A program made the position numbers and the translations under genes. The notes below the pieces were generated by a model. It searched no databases. It saw only the letters and a program-made list of their open reading frames with translations, and was not told the origin of the DNA. Below are positions 1 through 8,809 of a DNA stretch of 64,000 bases, piece by piece; position 1 is the stretch's first letter, and every line of letters begins with the position of its first letter. Source of the DNA: Sediminibacterium sp. (GTDB lineage Bacteria; Bacteroidota; Bacteroidia; Chitinophagales; Chitinophagaceae); the NCBI GenBank assembly GCA_017537025.1, contig JAFWCB010000005.1, positions 496,001 to 560,000 of the forward strand, written 5' to 3'.

Positions 1-456
1 CGGACCACCCGGAGCTAAGTGTAGGAATCGTACATGTGTATTGGTTCCAGTAGGAAGGGTTAGATCATCAGGAATCAAAACAAATTTAGGAGAAGGTAAT
101 ACATCATACACTGCAAATGTGTACGGCTTATTGGCATCAAATTGATTTGTGGCATCTACCAAGTTAGTTTTTCCGGAGTCAGGAGAAATTTTAATATTCC
201 TCGAACCAGTTGTAATTGGAATATAAGTACCCCCATTTCCACTCCCACCTCCTGCAGATGTGGTACCGTATGTTAATCTACGACTTCCGTTCGATAAAAT
301 TCCGTCAACTAAAATATCAACAGTTGGCCCTCCGGGCGAGGCATATAATACTGCAAAAGAAGCACTGGCGTCTGTGTTCAAAGTAATAGCATCTTTGTTG
401 CAGGCGCTTAAACTTACTGCAATAAACGCTATAAAATAATATACTATTTTTTTCAT
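1..456 (-). CDS. DUF4397-like lipoprotein, C-terminal part beyond the window
   Basis: The reading frame starts with ATG at 456 and is still open at base 1, so 152 residues are visible and the C-terminus is missing. It opens with a lipoprotein signal peptide (lipobox SLSAC, Cys19). Next comes a beta-rich region with the phrases FAVLYASPGGPTVDILVDG and VRFLHLAPG, which resemble DUF4397 proteins of Bacteroidota. These are secreted, lipid-anchored proteins of unknown role. The gene begins 23 bases after susD1 and is probably the third gene of that operon, so it may be a surface accessory of the SusC1/SusD1 porter. A more distant member of the same type lies at 57102-57770. The family call is by eye; the location call is stronger. 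Confidence 0.6.
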   Translation of the reverse strand, partial: MKKIVYYFIAFIAVSLSACNKDAITLNTDASASFAVLYASPGGPTVDILVDGILSNGSRRLTYGTTSAGGGSGNGGTYIPITTGSRNIKISPDSGKTNLVDATNQFDANKPYTFAVYDVLPSPKFVLIPDDLTLPTGTNTHVRFLHLAPGGP

Positions 457-479
457 TTTAATTTTTTTGAAATGATGAA

Positions 480-1940
480 TTAGTACCCTGCATTTTGAGC
501 CATATTAGGATTTGCATCACGCTCGCCCTGAGGTATTGGCCATACCCACTCCCTTCTACCGGCAGCTAATAATGACTGTGTAGTTGGAGAAGAAATAGCC
601 CCTCTATCGATCAATCTGGTAGTACGCTTCAAATCAAACCAACGATGCCCTTCCATAAACAATTCTTTTCTTCTTTCCAGCTGTATAGCAGCTAGTAAAG
701 CAGCACCCGTTTCAGCTCCTGCTACAAAACCGTTAATACGAGCTGCCCGTAAGGCATTCAAATCATTCAGGGCTAATAACTCTTGTGAAGAATTAGCTCT
801 AGCTTCAGCACGTATCAGGTACATTTCTCCGGTTCTGAAGGCTTTCCAGTCTACCACACCATCTAATGCAGTTCCTTTGCCGAGATACTTGGTTACTACT
901 AATCTTGAGTTAGCTCTTACCAAACTAGTTGTTGAGAAACCTCTTGTTACGGATGTAGAGAAGCGAATATCATTGGCTTCGTCGATCTGACTAAATAAAG
1001 CAGGATTTCCCTCAAATTGAGAACGGTTTGTTCCGGTGGTAGGGCTGTACACATCACCCGCCAAACGGCTTAGAAATTCGCCGGTAGAGAAGAACACGGC
1101 AAATGCTACTTCTGCCTGACTTTGATCACGCCAAATTGAAGGATACACGGCACGGCTTGCTAATGGTAAAGCATTGATTACAACAGTAGAAGCTGAAATG
1201 GCGGTTGGCCAATCTTTCGCATATAAAGCAATTCTTGCTTGTATAGCATTTAGAGCGGTTAAATCAATTTTATACTTGGTTGTGCCATTAATAGGTACAT
1301 CAATATTTGATAACAGAGTTTTTGCTGTTGCAATGTCTGCATAGATTGCATCATATACTTGCGCAACTGTTAATCTAGAAGGCTTTGAAGAAACAGGAGA
1401 CGCTTCTAATACAGACGCAGTGATATAAGGTATGCCGGGAGAAGTACTACTTCTATCCAAATTATCGGCAAAATATTTCAACAGATCAAAATGAGCCATC
1501 GCACGTAAAGCGATCATCTGACCTTTGATTCTGTTCACACGTGTTTGGTTAGCAGTGGTAGCAAACTTGTCGATGTTATTGATAATAACATTAGCATTAT
1601 TAATAACAGTAAATCCTGCTAACCATGTTTCTGCCACGGTACCATTTTGTGGGGTATATAACCAGTCGGTTACCTCCAAAAAATTCACCAGCGATTCTCC
1701 AGTTTGAACAAGATTATCGGTATTCATATCCGGTATCACCGATTGGTTTCTACCATAATATCCAACCGCACGGAGTGAGTTATACGCTGCGCTTAGAGAA
1801 TTTTCAAAATCATCTAAGCTCTTGAACGCATTTTCGAGCGTTAGCGAATGGGTAGGCGTTTTCTCAACTGCCTTTTCACAACTTGCCACAGTTAAAATAA
1901 CTGAAGCCGCTACTATGTATTTAAATAATGTCTTTTTCAT
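480..1940 (-). CDS. SusD/RagB-family nutrient-binding outer-membrane lipoprotein (susD1)
   Basis: 486 residues. A lipoprotein signal peptide ends at Cys21 (VASC). The N-terminal phrase HSLTLENAFKSLDDFENSL and the C-terminal phrase ELFMEGHRWFDLKRT are standard for SusD/RagB proteins. SusD-like proteins form the lid over a partner SusC channel and capture glycans or other large nutrients at the cell surface. The gene starts 18 bases after susC1, the usual coupled arrangement, and is followed by the DUF4397 lipoprotein. No glycoside hydrolase, protease or sulfatase lies nearby, so the substrate cannot be guessed. Family assignment is very secure; specificity is unknown. Confidence 0.95.
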   Translation of the reverse strand: MKKTLFKYIVAASVILTVASCEKAVEKTPTHSLTLENAFKSLDDFENSLSAAYNSLRAVGYYGRNQSVIPDMNTDNLVQTGESLVNFLEVTDWLYTPQNGTVAETWLAGFTVINNANVIINNIDKFATTANQTRVNRIKGQMIALRAMAHFDLLKYFADNLDRSSTSPGIPYITASVLEASPVSSKPSRLTVAQVYDAIYADIATAKTLLSNIDVPINGTTKYKIDLTALNAIQARIALYAKDWPTAISASTVVINALPLASRAVYPSIWRDQSQAEVAFAVFFSTGEFLSRLAGDVYSPTTGTNRSQFEGNPALFSQIDEANDIRFSTSVTRGFSTTSLVRANSRLVVTKYLGKGTALDGVVDWKAFRTGEMYLIRAEARANSSQELLALNDLNALRAARINGFVAGAETGAALLAAIQLERRKELFMEGHRWFDLKRTTRLIDRGAISSPTTQSLLAAGRREWVWPIPQGERDANPNMAQNAGY

Positions 1941-1958
1941 TTTCTTTTTTTTAAATGT

Positions 1959-4895
1959 TTAGAAGCCAACAGTTATACCTGCGGTCAAAGTTCTTAATGC
2001 CGGATATTGTGCTCCAGTTAATACACCACTAGACAATTCTGGATCGAATCCGAGGAACTTAGAACTAGTCCACAAGTTTTCACCCATAATAAAGAAACGA
2101 GCATTATTGATATGAAGCTTAGTTGCTACTTTCTGATCCAGATTATACGCTAATTGAATATTACGCAATCTCAAGAAACTACCATCTTCCAGAAAACGTG
2201 TTGTATTTCTGCGCATTACCTGACCGGCTCTTGGAATGCTTGTTATATCGCCCGGTTTTCTCCACTCTTTAGCAACCTCAACCCACATATTATCGTAGAA
2301 GTAGCTAGGATCTTCTACGTTGGCACGGTCGTTATTATACACCAAGTTTCCGAATAAGAAATTAAAGAATACACTGAACTCAAAGTTTTTATAATTGAGT
2401 TTGTTTGTAATACCACCAAAATAAGGAGCATCTCTTGTGCCAAATATTTGTCTGTCGTTTACATCATCGTACAACTCTGTTAATACACCATTTGGTCTTC
2501 TATAGATAGCATTACCATTATTAGGATTTACACCTTCATATTTCACTACATAGTTACTGTTCAAAGGATAGCCTACGCGTTGAACAGTGGCTCCGGAAAC
2601 CACACCTGTTTCTGGTGTTGTGGGTGTAAGAGACAATATTTTATTTCTGTTGATAGTGAAATTAGCCGTAGTAGTCCAACGGAAGTCTTTAGTTCTGATA
2701 TTCTCTGTAATCAAAGTAAATTCAAAACCTCTATTTCTTACCTGGCCAATATTGGTATTTAATGAGGTGAAGCCGGTAGTTCTAGACAATTGATTATTCA
2801 AGAACAAACGATCCGTTACTTCACTGTAATAATCAACATTTAATGTGATTCTGTTTTTTAAGAAAGAAGCATTAATACCAATATTAAATTTATTTCTTTG
2901 CTCCCAAGTAAGATCTTGGTTAGGTAACTGTGTAAGACCTAAGCCGTTTGTACCGCTATAGGTCCTTACGCCGAATAATTCTCTTGATGCGAAATCACCA
3001 ATACCTTCCTGATTACCTACGGTACCATAAGAAGTACTCAATTTTAGATTGTCTATGAAACGAACAGATTTAAAGAAATCTTCATCGCTTATCATCCAAC
3101 CACCACCAACAGTATAGAAGGTAGCAAATCTGTTATTTCCACCAAATCGAGAAGATCCATCTCTTCTCACACTGGTATTGAAGAAATAACGATTTTTATA
3201 GCTATAGTTACCGATTCCAAAGAAAGAAATCAAAGAATTCTCAAGTCTGTTTTCAGAAATCTGAGGAATGAACGTTGTAGAAACTGTAACACCTGCTCCA
3301 TTTTGTAAGTTACCCGTTAAACCATAACCTGTATAACCGAAACTTTGAAAAATAGTATTCACGAACTCGTTATACGCACCAACAGTAAAATTGTGATCAC
3401 CGATTGATTTGGTATAGTTTAATGAAGTAGTTCCTGTATATCTGGTTTGTGTACGAGAGGTTTTAGCATAGGCACCTTGGTTACCTGTTTGTGCTTGCCC
3501 TACAACACTAAAACGTGTAAATAATGTGGTTAGATCCCGATTCTCATAGTCAACACCCCACTGCGTTCTGAAACTCAACCCTTTCGCAATAAAAGGAAGT
3601 TTGGATTCTAAAAAAGTGCTGGCAACTATTTTTAATTCTTTTGTACCTCTATTGGTTTCGTTGATATCTTGATAAGGATTTGGCTGACCGGAAACAAATT
3701 GTTGGTAAGTACCTGTTATTGGACTGATTGGACGCTCATAAGGATTACCCCAACGAATAGCGTTTAATGGAGAGGCAATACCGGTATTAGCTTCCGTAGT
3801 ATTTTCAAAATTACTCCAACCTGCGTAAGTGCGTGTTCCGATTTTAACATTATTATTGATATTATGATCAATATTAGTGCGGAAACTATATCTTTTTAAG
3901 CCGGTTCTTTGTACCGTACCTGTTTGGTTAAACAAAGCACCAGATATATAAAAACTTGTTTTTTCATTAGCACCACTGGCGCTTATCTGATGACTGTTTG
4001 TAATACCTGTTTGTGTGATAAAATCTTGCCAATTAGTATTGATTTGACGTAAACTATCAAGGTCGGTTGACGTCCAGCCGTAAGGATTTCCCCTGGCAAT
4101 CTCATAATCTAGTTTTTGATTGGTATTCATCATCACCAATTTATTTACTGGGAAGCGAGACTGACCGTATTGTGCGTTGTATTCTAATTTAGTTTTTCCT
4201 GCCTTACCTTGTTTTGAAGTGATAACGATTACACCGTTCGCACCACGTGAACCATATTGTGCCGTGGTAGAAGCATCTTTTAATAAGCTCACACTTTCAA
4301 AATCATTCGGGTTAAGCGAAGCAAAGTTTTGAGCTGAGATTTGAACCCCATCAAGTATGTACAAAGGTTCGGTGGTACCATTAACCGAACCCACCCCTCT
4401 GATTACTACTCTAGCTGCAGCGCCGGGCTGTCCTGAGTTGGATTGAATTAAAGCGCCTGAAGCCTGACCTTGGAGCATTTGATCAAAGGAGCCAATGGGG
4501 GTATTTTTGAATGCACCGCCACTTACCGTAGCTACAGCACCTGTAACCTGGCGCTTTTGCAACTGTTGGTATCCGGTAACTACCACTTCTGAGAGTGATT
4601 TATCTCCCTGAGTTAACTTTAATGTTAATGGGCCTTTTGTGATGGCTACATCCAAATCGTCGTAGCCGACATAGGATGCTGTTAAACGTTTAGCAGCTGC
4701 CGGAACAGAAAAGGAAAAATTTCCTTCCTGATTGGAAACACCAATAGCTTTTCCGTTTAAATAAAAAGTAACTCCACTTAGGGGGGATCCACTTTGTGCG
4801 TCGGTAATTTTACCGCTCACTGTGGAACTCTGCGCATATATCCCAATTAGGGCAAAAAAGAATGCACAGAAAGACATTAGCAGTTTCTTTCTCAT
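1959..4895 (-). CDS. SusC/RagA-family TonB-linked outer-membrane protein (susC1)
   Basis: 978 residues. A signal peptide (MRKKLLMSFCAFFFALIG, cleaved near AQ) is followed by a carboxypeptidase-regulatory-like beta domain at about 22-100 (SGKITDAQSGSPLSGVTF). Then come a TonB-box-like segment (SEVVVTGYQ), the plug domain at about 110-230 with YILDGVQIS and GSRGANGVIVITSK, and a long beta-barrel ending in Phe (AGITVGF). SusC-like proteins import nutrients across the outer membrane using TonB energy. There is no N-terminal STN domain, so no direct anti-sigma signalling is expected. It pairs with susD1 18 bases downstream. Its N-terminal domain is clearly different from those of susC2 and susC3, so it is the most divergent of the three. 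Confidence 0.96.
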   Translation of the reverse strand: MRKKLLMSFCAFFFALIGIYAQSSTVSGKITDAQSGSPLSGVTFYLNGKAIGVSNQEGNFSFSVPAAAKRLTASYVGYDDLDVAITKGPLTLKLTQGDKSLSEVVVTGYQQLQKRQVTGAVATVSGGAFKNTPIGSFDQMLQGQASGALIQSNSGQPGAAARVVIRGVGSVNGTTEPLYILDGVQISAQNFASLNPNDFESVSLLKDASTTAQYGSRGANGVIVITSKQGKAGKTKLEYNAQYGQSRFPVNKLVMMNTNQKLDYEIARGNPYGWTSTDLDSLRQINTNWQDFITQTGITNSHQISASGANEKTSFYISGALFNQTGTVQRTGLKRYSFRTNIDHNINNNVKIGTRTYAGWSNFENTTEANTGIASPLNAIRWGNPYERPISPITGTYQQFVSGQPNPYQDINETNRGTKELKIVASTFLESKLPFIAKGLSFRTQWGVDYENRDLTTLFTRFSVVGQAQTGNQGAYAKTSRTQTRYTGTTSLNYTKSIGDHNFTVGAYNEFVNTIFQSFGYTGYGLTGNLQNGAGVTVSTTFIPQISENRLENSLISFFGIGNYSYKNRYFFNTSVRRDGSSRFGGNNRFATFYTVGGGWMISDEDFFKSVRFIDNLKLSTSYGTVGNQEGIGDFASRELFGVRTYSGTNGLGLTQLPNQDLTWEQRNKFNIGINASFLKNRITLNVDYYSEVTDRLFLNNQLSRTTGFTSLNTNIGQVRNRGFEFTLITENIRTKDFRWTTTANFTINRNKILSLTPTTPETGVVSGATVQRVGYPLNSNYVVKYEGVNPNNGNAIYRRPNGVLTELYDDVNDRQIFGTRDAPYFGGITNKLNYKNFEFSVFFNFLFGNLVYNNDRANVEDPSYFYDNMWVEVAKEWRKPGDITSIPRAGQVMRRNTTRFLEDGSFLRLRNIQLAYNLDQKVATKLHINNARFFIMGENLWTSSKFLGFDPELSSGVLTGAQYPALRTLTAGITVGF

Positions 4896-4912
4896 CGTTT
4901 AGTTTTTAAGTT

Positions 4913-4948
4913 GCTTTAGCATCATGCGTAAAGCGGTCAGCGAATATA
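4913..4948 (-). promoter_or_regulatory. Leader hairpin and possible -7 box of susC1
   Basis: On the minus strand, 18 bases before the susC1 ATG, GCTTTA (4929-4934) can pair with TAAAGC (4913-4918). Two further GC pairs form around the loop if one base is bulged. Just upstream, TATATTCG (4941-4948) matches the Bacteroidota -7 box TAnnTTTG at seven of eight positions. I do not see a well-spaced -33 box. susC2 and susC3 also carry an inverted repeat just before the start codon, with a different sequence. Confidence 0.35.
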
Positions 4949-5106
4949 TTGAATAACGTCAATATTAATAAAAGGTTAAAATAAATTTTTACCTTTTTTT
5001 TGTGACAAATCGCAGATTTAAATCGCTGCTTAAAAAAGAAAATAAATTTTTAAAAGAATTTAAGACGATAGAAAGATGAATCGGCAAAAAAATTTACATT
5101 AAAAAA

Positions 5107-5808
5107 TTATTGCATATTATATTTATCAAATATTGCTTTTAAATCCTGCTCATTTTTGATCGTACTTTTATAATTCATCAAAAAATTGGTCATTATTTTA
5201 GACTTATCGAGCATTAATGAGTAAATGAAATCTTTATCCCTTTTCAGTCGAATAGTTTTACCATCTTTCACTACATAATAGTCTGTGGTCAACACAAATT
5301 CTTTGGAAACTTCACCGCTTAGTTCATTCTTTCTAGTTTCTATTTGCTTACTAAGCGATTTTACCAGCAGCAGCTTTCCGTCGGAAATTACCTGATAGAA
5401 TTCAGTGGTTTTATGATTATCAACGGGAGGAATTCCTGTTCTAAAAATATAGGCTCTAGGTATCTCCGTGCTTGAATCGGTATAAGCAACTTCCATTACG
5501 GCAGCACCACCTAAATAGCCCTGTTCGTTACTTGGGGGAGGTGAAACAAAATTAACTTCATGTGTTACGATGTCTATTCGTAGCGGTATGCCTATAAATT
5601 CTCTACCATTATTTAAAATGATTTTGCCGATTTTAAAGTCGTTATTGATAAAAGGATTACCGGAAACATCGGCATAACCAGATTTAACAGGCCTTCCTTG
5701 CACATCGCTTATAATAACCTGCTGATCCCATTTTGCTAATTTCTGACCTGCTAAAGATTGTGCATAAATAGATTCGTTGAATAACAATAAAAAAAATATA
5801 AATCTCAT
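5107..5808 (-). CDS. Secreted protein of unknown function, paralogue of 12158-12868
   Basis: 233 residues with an N-terminal signal peptide (MRFIFFLLLFNESIYAQS) and no later membrane segment, so it is probably periplasmic or outer-membrane associated. It is plainly related over its whole length to the 236-residue protein at 12158-12868. Shared marks are GRP...YA...G.PF near residue 45, LRID near 75, EFYQ..DGKL near 140, SGE...EFV...DYY..K near 165-185 and RLK.DK.FI near 190. The start overlaps the previous stop by one base (TAATG), so translation is probably coupled. It lies 211 bases upstream of susC1, and its paralogue lies just upstream of susC2, which suggests a role linked to these porters. 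I do not recognise a named family. Confidence 0.8.
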   Translation of the reverse strand: MRFIFFLLLFNESIYAQSLAGQKLAKWDQQVIISDVQGRPVKSGYADVSGNPFINNDFKIGKIILNNGREFIGIPLRIDIVTHEVNFVSPPPSNEQGYLGGAAVMEVAYTDSSTEIPRAYIFRTGIPPVDNHKTTEFYQVISDGKLLLVKSLSKQIETRKNELSGEVSKEFVLTTDYYVVKDGKTIRLKRDKDFIYSLMLDKSKIMTNFLMNYKSTIKNEQDLKAIFDKYNMQ

Positions 5809-6227
5809 TAATATACCACTATCTTATTATCAGTATTGCAGTAACTAAATCCATCAGTATCGAGAACATAATCGTTCCATGGGCTACTATTTGGATCATA
5901 ATCTACCCGCCTAATTAAATTATCGAAGCCATCCACTATATCTATATGATCAAAAACTCCATACATTTTTAAGATAACCTCAGCATCACCCATATTTGAG
6001 GATTGGTAAACTCCATTATAACCAAGATTTATATATAAATTAATCATCCCCAAAGATCTTTCATCATAAATTAGTCTTTTAACAATTCCTGTTGAAGAGT
6101 AATTAATTACACTAAACGATAAAGCACACGACTTTACATTATTATACTTGTCTGTTTTTTCGCTTTTGGTATCTTTTACATTAATAAATGCAGCTGACAA
6201 CATTATAAATGGCGTTAGCAAAATCAA
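5808..6227 (-). CDS. Small secreted protein of unknown function
   Basis: About 139 residues from a TTG at 6227. The N-terminus is hydrophobic (ILLTPFIMLSAAF), as in a short signal peptide. The first ATG is only at codon 9, inside that segment. The frame stays open upstream to a TAA at 6255-6257 without any ATG, so the true start is uncertain (TTG at 6227, or a non-standard codon a little upstream giving a KVYRLILL n-region). The mature part is rich in Asn, Asp and Tyr. It overlaps the next gene by one base (TAATG), so the two form a pair. I recognise no family. The missing ATG may mean a weakly translated or decaying gene. Confidence 0.55.
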   Translation of the reverse strand: MILLTPFIMLSAAFINVKDTKSEKTDKYNNVKSCALSFSVINYSSTGIVKRLIYDERSLGMINLYINLGYNGVYQSSNMGDAEVILKMYGVFDHIDIVDGFDNLIRRVDYDPNSSPWNDYVLDTDGFSYCNTDNKIVVY

Positions 6228-6353
6228 TCTGTAAACTTTAGTATTGATTTTTTGTTAAACTTACGACTAAAAATATTAAAAAATGATTAAACATTTCTTT
6301 TTCGTTAACTTTTCTTGGGGCCTCGTGTTCTGATTTTTATAAAATTTTAAATT

Positions 6354-6782
6354 ATGAAAAAGAAAATTATTTTCCTCGCCTCAGGTTTGGCATTTATTCT
6401 CCTATCGGTGATTCTACTATCTTGGAAAACTACTAAGAATGTATCTCAGAAAGAAAATGATGCAAAAACAGTTTTGGTTAAAAAGAAACCCAATTATGAC
6501 TATGATCGTGGTTATAATAAAGGGTACAGTTATGGTTCAAGTGGGCTAACTACCCTTTTTCAAGGACAATATTCGAATGCTTTGAATGCCGATCAGTTTG
6601 ATTATGCCGATGGCCTTCTTGATGGATTTAATGCAGGCAAATCGGGAGGAAGCTCTGCACCTGGTGGAGGGGGTCCAGTTTCTATCGACCCCACAACTGG
6701 GTGTAAGTATGTAATTAATGATCAGGCACTTGTCAATTATCTAAATAGTCTTGGATTCGGTTGCTATGTGAATTTTAATTAA
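6354..6782 (+). CDS. Small membrane-anchored or secreted Gly/Tyr-rich protein
   Basis: 142 residues. A basic start is followed by a hydrophobic segment at about 5-24 (IIFLASGLAFILLSVILLS), either a signal anchor or an uncleaved signal peptide. A Lys-rich stretch comes next, then two similar motifs: YDRGYNKGYSYG and FDYADGLLDGFNAGKSGG. Such DxGYNxGY repeats occur in small Bacteroidota surface proteins of unknown function. The C-terminal part carries two Cys (GCKYVINDQ and FGCYVNFN) that could form a disulphide. It is read divergently from the 139-residue gene and ends in a clear terminator at 6806-6832. It is a stand-alone gene of unknown role. Confidence 0.7.
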   Translation: MKKKIIFLASGLAFILLSVILLSWKTTKNVSQKENDAKTVLVKKKPNYDYDRGYNKGYSYGSSGLTTLFQGQYSNALNADQFDYADGLLDGFNAGKSGGSSAPGGGGPVSIDPTTGCKYVINDQALVNYLNSLGFGCYVNFN

Positions 6783-6805
6783 TGAATATTATAGTTAGAT
6801 TGAAG

Positions 6806-6832
6806 GGGTGACTTTTAAGTCACCCTTTTTTT
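6806..6832 (+). terminator. Rho-independent terminator of the 142-residue gene
   Basis: GGGTGACT (6806-6813) pairs with AGTCACCC (6818-6825) around a four-base loop, followed by seven T. It lies 24 bases after the stop codon of the plus-strand gene. Confidence 0.88.
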
Positions 6833-7069
6833 ATCCCACAACTTAATTAAGGCTAGCCATTATGCTCGACTTTTCAATTAAAACAACATTACCGCATACT
6901 GCTTTTCGCAGTTTTGAACATCACATGAATATCATTAATATCTTTTAATTAAGAACTGAAATTTAAATCCTTTTATAATTCAAAAATTTAATGACGCTTA
7001 GCTTAAAGATTTTAATTTATGGCATTAGCAAAAGCCTTTTACAGAAAGAAGCTTATTGGAATCTTTATA
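6833..7069. other. A+T-rich gap between convergent terminators
   Basis: This belongs to the 356-base stretch without a gene between the 142-residue gene and susD2. The two ends hold the facing terminators (6806-6832 and 7070-7100). The roughly 235 bases between them are A+T-rich with scattered TTAATTAA-type words. I see no credible reading frame, promoter pair or structured element. Confidence 0.6.
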
Positions 7070-7100
7070 TAAAAAGGCGGGCTCCATGAATAGAGCCCGC
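7070..7100 (-). terminator. Rho-independent terminator of the susC2-susD2 operon
   Basis: GCGGGCTC (7077-7084) and GAGCCCGC (7093-7100) form an eight-pair GC-rich stem with an eight-base loop. On the minus strand it is followed by CCTTTTTATAT. It lies 38 bases after the susD2 stop. The same architecture, with a different stem sequence, follows susD3. Confidence 0.85.
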
Positions 7101-7134
7101 GTACTTAAAAATTAAACAAGAGAAACTATGAGAA
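7098..7134 (-). repeat. 37-base segment shared by the susD2 and susD3 3' untranslated regions
   Basis: Bases 7098-7134 are identical to 12931-12967. In both places the segment lies between the susD stop codon and the terminator stem and overlaps the edge of the stem. The surrounding stem sequences and susD ends differ. Either this is a left-over from duplication of the SusC/SusD unit or a selected 3' RNA element. Confidence 0.85.
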
Positions 7135-7138
7135 CGAT

Positions 7139-8785
7139 TTATTTCGGATTTTTGGTTGGTGCGCTTCCAGGGGCTGGTTTATTATAAGCAAGCTCATTAT
7201 CCGGAACATCCCAATAATCAAGGAACCCATATATAATTGTTGCGTTCGTATTTACTGCTCCTGATGATGAAATTAGGTTACAACCAGTTCGCGATTTATT
7301 GGGTGCAATGATATCATAACGACGAGCATCATAGAAGGAAAGTCCTTTAAAAGCTAATGCTATTCTACGCTCTCTTCTTAAGAATTCTAATGCCGCAGCT
7401 TGTGTTTGTCCGGCAGGAATAGCTGATAATCCGGCACCTTGGTACGTTCTTACCGCATCTATTAAGGCTGTACCTGCATCAATATTTGTTTGTCCACCCT
7501 GACGAATTAAGGCTTCGGCACGCGTTAACGCATTTTCTTCATATGACCCACATAATGTAATCTCATTTGCTCCAGCATCAGTATTTGCATAAGTATAAAC
7601 ACCAGATAAACCGGTACCCTGATTAGCAAGCGTATAACGTGTATTAAAGCTATTTCCACGATCAGTATTAAATATACCTATACCTGCATTTAATGTAAGT
7701 ATGTTTTGTGTAAATCGCTTATCGCCAGGATAGAATTCCTGAACAAAACGCTCGCTTAACTTGTATCCACCAGTAGCGGTTACTTTTGATTGAACACGAT
7801 CTGCAATTGTATTCCCCAAAAAATCTCCATTTGCGTCTGTGCGACCCGTAAATACGGGATCAGCAGCTGTAATACCATTGGTAGTTAGCGTTTGAATTTG
7901 GGTTAACTGTGCCGGTGTTAATGCGGAAGCTAATGTATTAACCAAAATATTTCTTGCGCGCAGTGTGTTTATATTTCTAATCCATGCTGCATTGGAAGGC
8001 ACGGTACCTTTGCCAACTTGAACAAAAATAGGAAGTAAATTCTTCATAACTGCTGTGTAATCAGCAGTTGAAGTAGCCGCATTAATATTAGTTTCTGCCC
8101 TAGCGAAGTTTGCTTCTGCTTCTGCGATCAATGCTTCTTTAGTTACATAATTATTGTTAGTTGTTCCAGTTATACCATTATTAATCAACCCAGCATAATA
8201 TATAGAACCAATTCTGGAATAGGCATACCCTCTCCAAAAATTACACCAAGCTTTGATTGTTGCGACCTTCGTTGCTTGTGCAGCAGCACTACCAGTAAAT
8301 ATAGTTTTACTTAAAACATCTTCAATTGAATTACACGCTGTAATCAAATTGTACATATATGCCCACTCGTGATAAGTGGGATTAGCTCCCTGTTGAGAAT
8401 TGAAGTTAACTGATCTTAATAACGCATATTGCGTATTCACTGCACTAGGATTTAAAACCACCGTGCCATTATCAAGTATCACTTTATCCGGACAACCGAT
8501 TTGATTGATATAGGCATTAGCTGCTTCTACGCCAATAATATCCCCCATCATTTCATGGAACCCAGTGGCACCAGTCCAAAAAGCACCATAAACACCATCG
8601 TAAAACTTAACATTATTAAATCCGGTTGTGTAAACAGCTCCCTGAGCGAAAATTTGAATACCAGCTTCGCTTGCGGCACTTGAAGGGGTAGGTTGGTTTG
8701 GATTGGAAATGTCAAGGTCTTTTTTGCAGGAACTCACTCCTAACGTTAACCCGAGTAATCCAATTAATATTTTATTTGTATTCAT
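7139..8785 (-). CDS. SusD/RagB-family lipoprotein (susD2)
   Basis: 548 residues. The lipoprotein signal ends at Cys20 (GVSSC), followed by KKDLDISNPNQPTPSS, a typical SusD beginning. The C-terminal phrase RRERRIALAFKGLSFYDARR is the usual SusD signature region. It belongs to the same subgroup as susD3 (shared NPNxPT opening, FKGLSFYD versus FRGLSYYD, and YxDYWDVPxxE near the end) and is only distantly related to susD1. It starts 24 bases after susC2 and is followed by a terminator, so susC2-susD2 forms a two-gene operon. It captures ligand for its SusC partner at the cell surface; the substrate is unknown. Confidence 0.94.
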   Translation of the reverse strand: MNTNKILIGLLGLTLGVSSCKKDLDISNPNQPTPSSAASEAGIQIFAQGAVYTTGFNNVKFYDGVYGAFWTGATGFHEMMGDIIGVEAANAYINQIGCPDKVILDNGTVVLNPSAVNTQYALLRSVNFNSQQGANPTYHEWAYMYNLITACNSIEDVLSKTIFTGSAAAQATKVATIKAWCNFWRGYAYSRIGSIYYAGLINNGITGTTNNNYVTKEALIAEAEANFARAETNINAATSTADYTAVMKNLLPIFVQVGKGTVPSNAAWIRNINTLRARNILVNTLASALTPAQLTQIQTLTTNGITAADPVFTGRTDANGDFLGNTIADRVQSKVTATGGYKLSERFVQEFYPGDKRFTQNILTLNAGIGIFNTDRGNSFNTRYTLANQGTGLSGVYTYANTDAGANEITLCGSYEENALTRAEALIRQGGQTNIDAGTALIDAVRTYQGAGLSAIPAGQTQAAALEFLRRERRIALAFKGLSFYDARRYDIIAPNKSRTGCNLISSSGAVNTNATIIYGFLDYWDVPDNELAYNKPAPGSAPTKNPK

Positions 8786-8809
8786 TACTATTAAATTTTA
8801 AATGATCAA

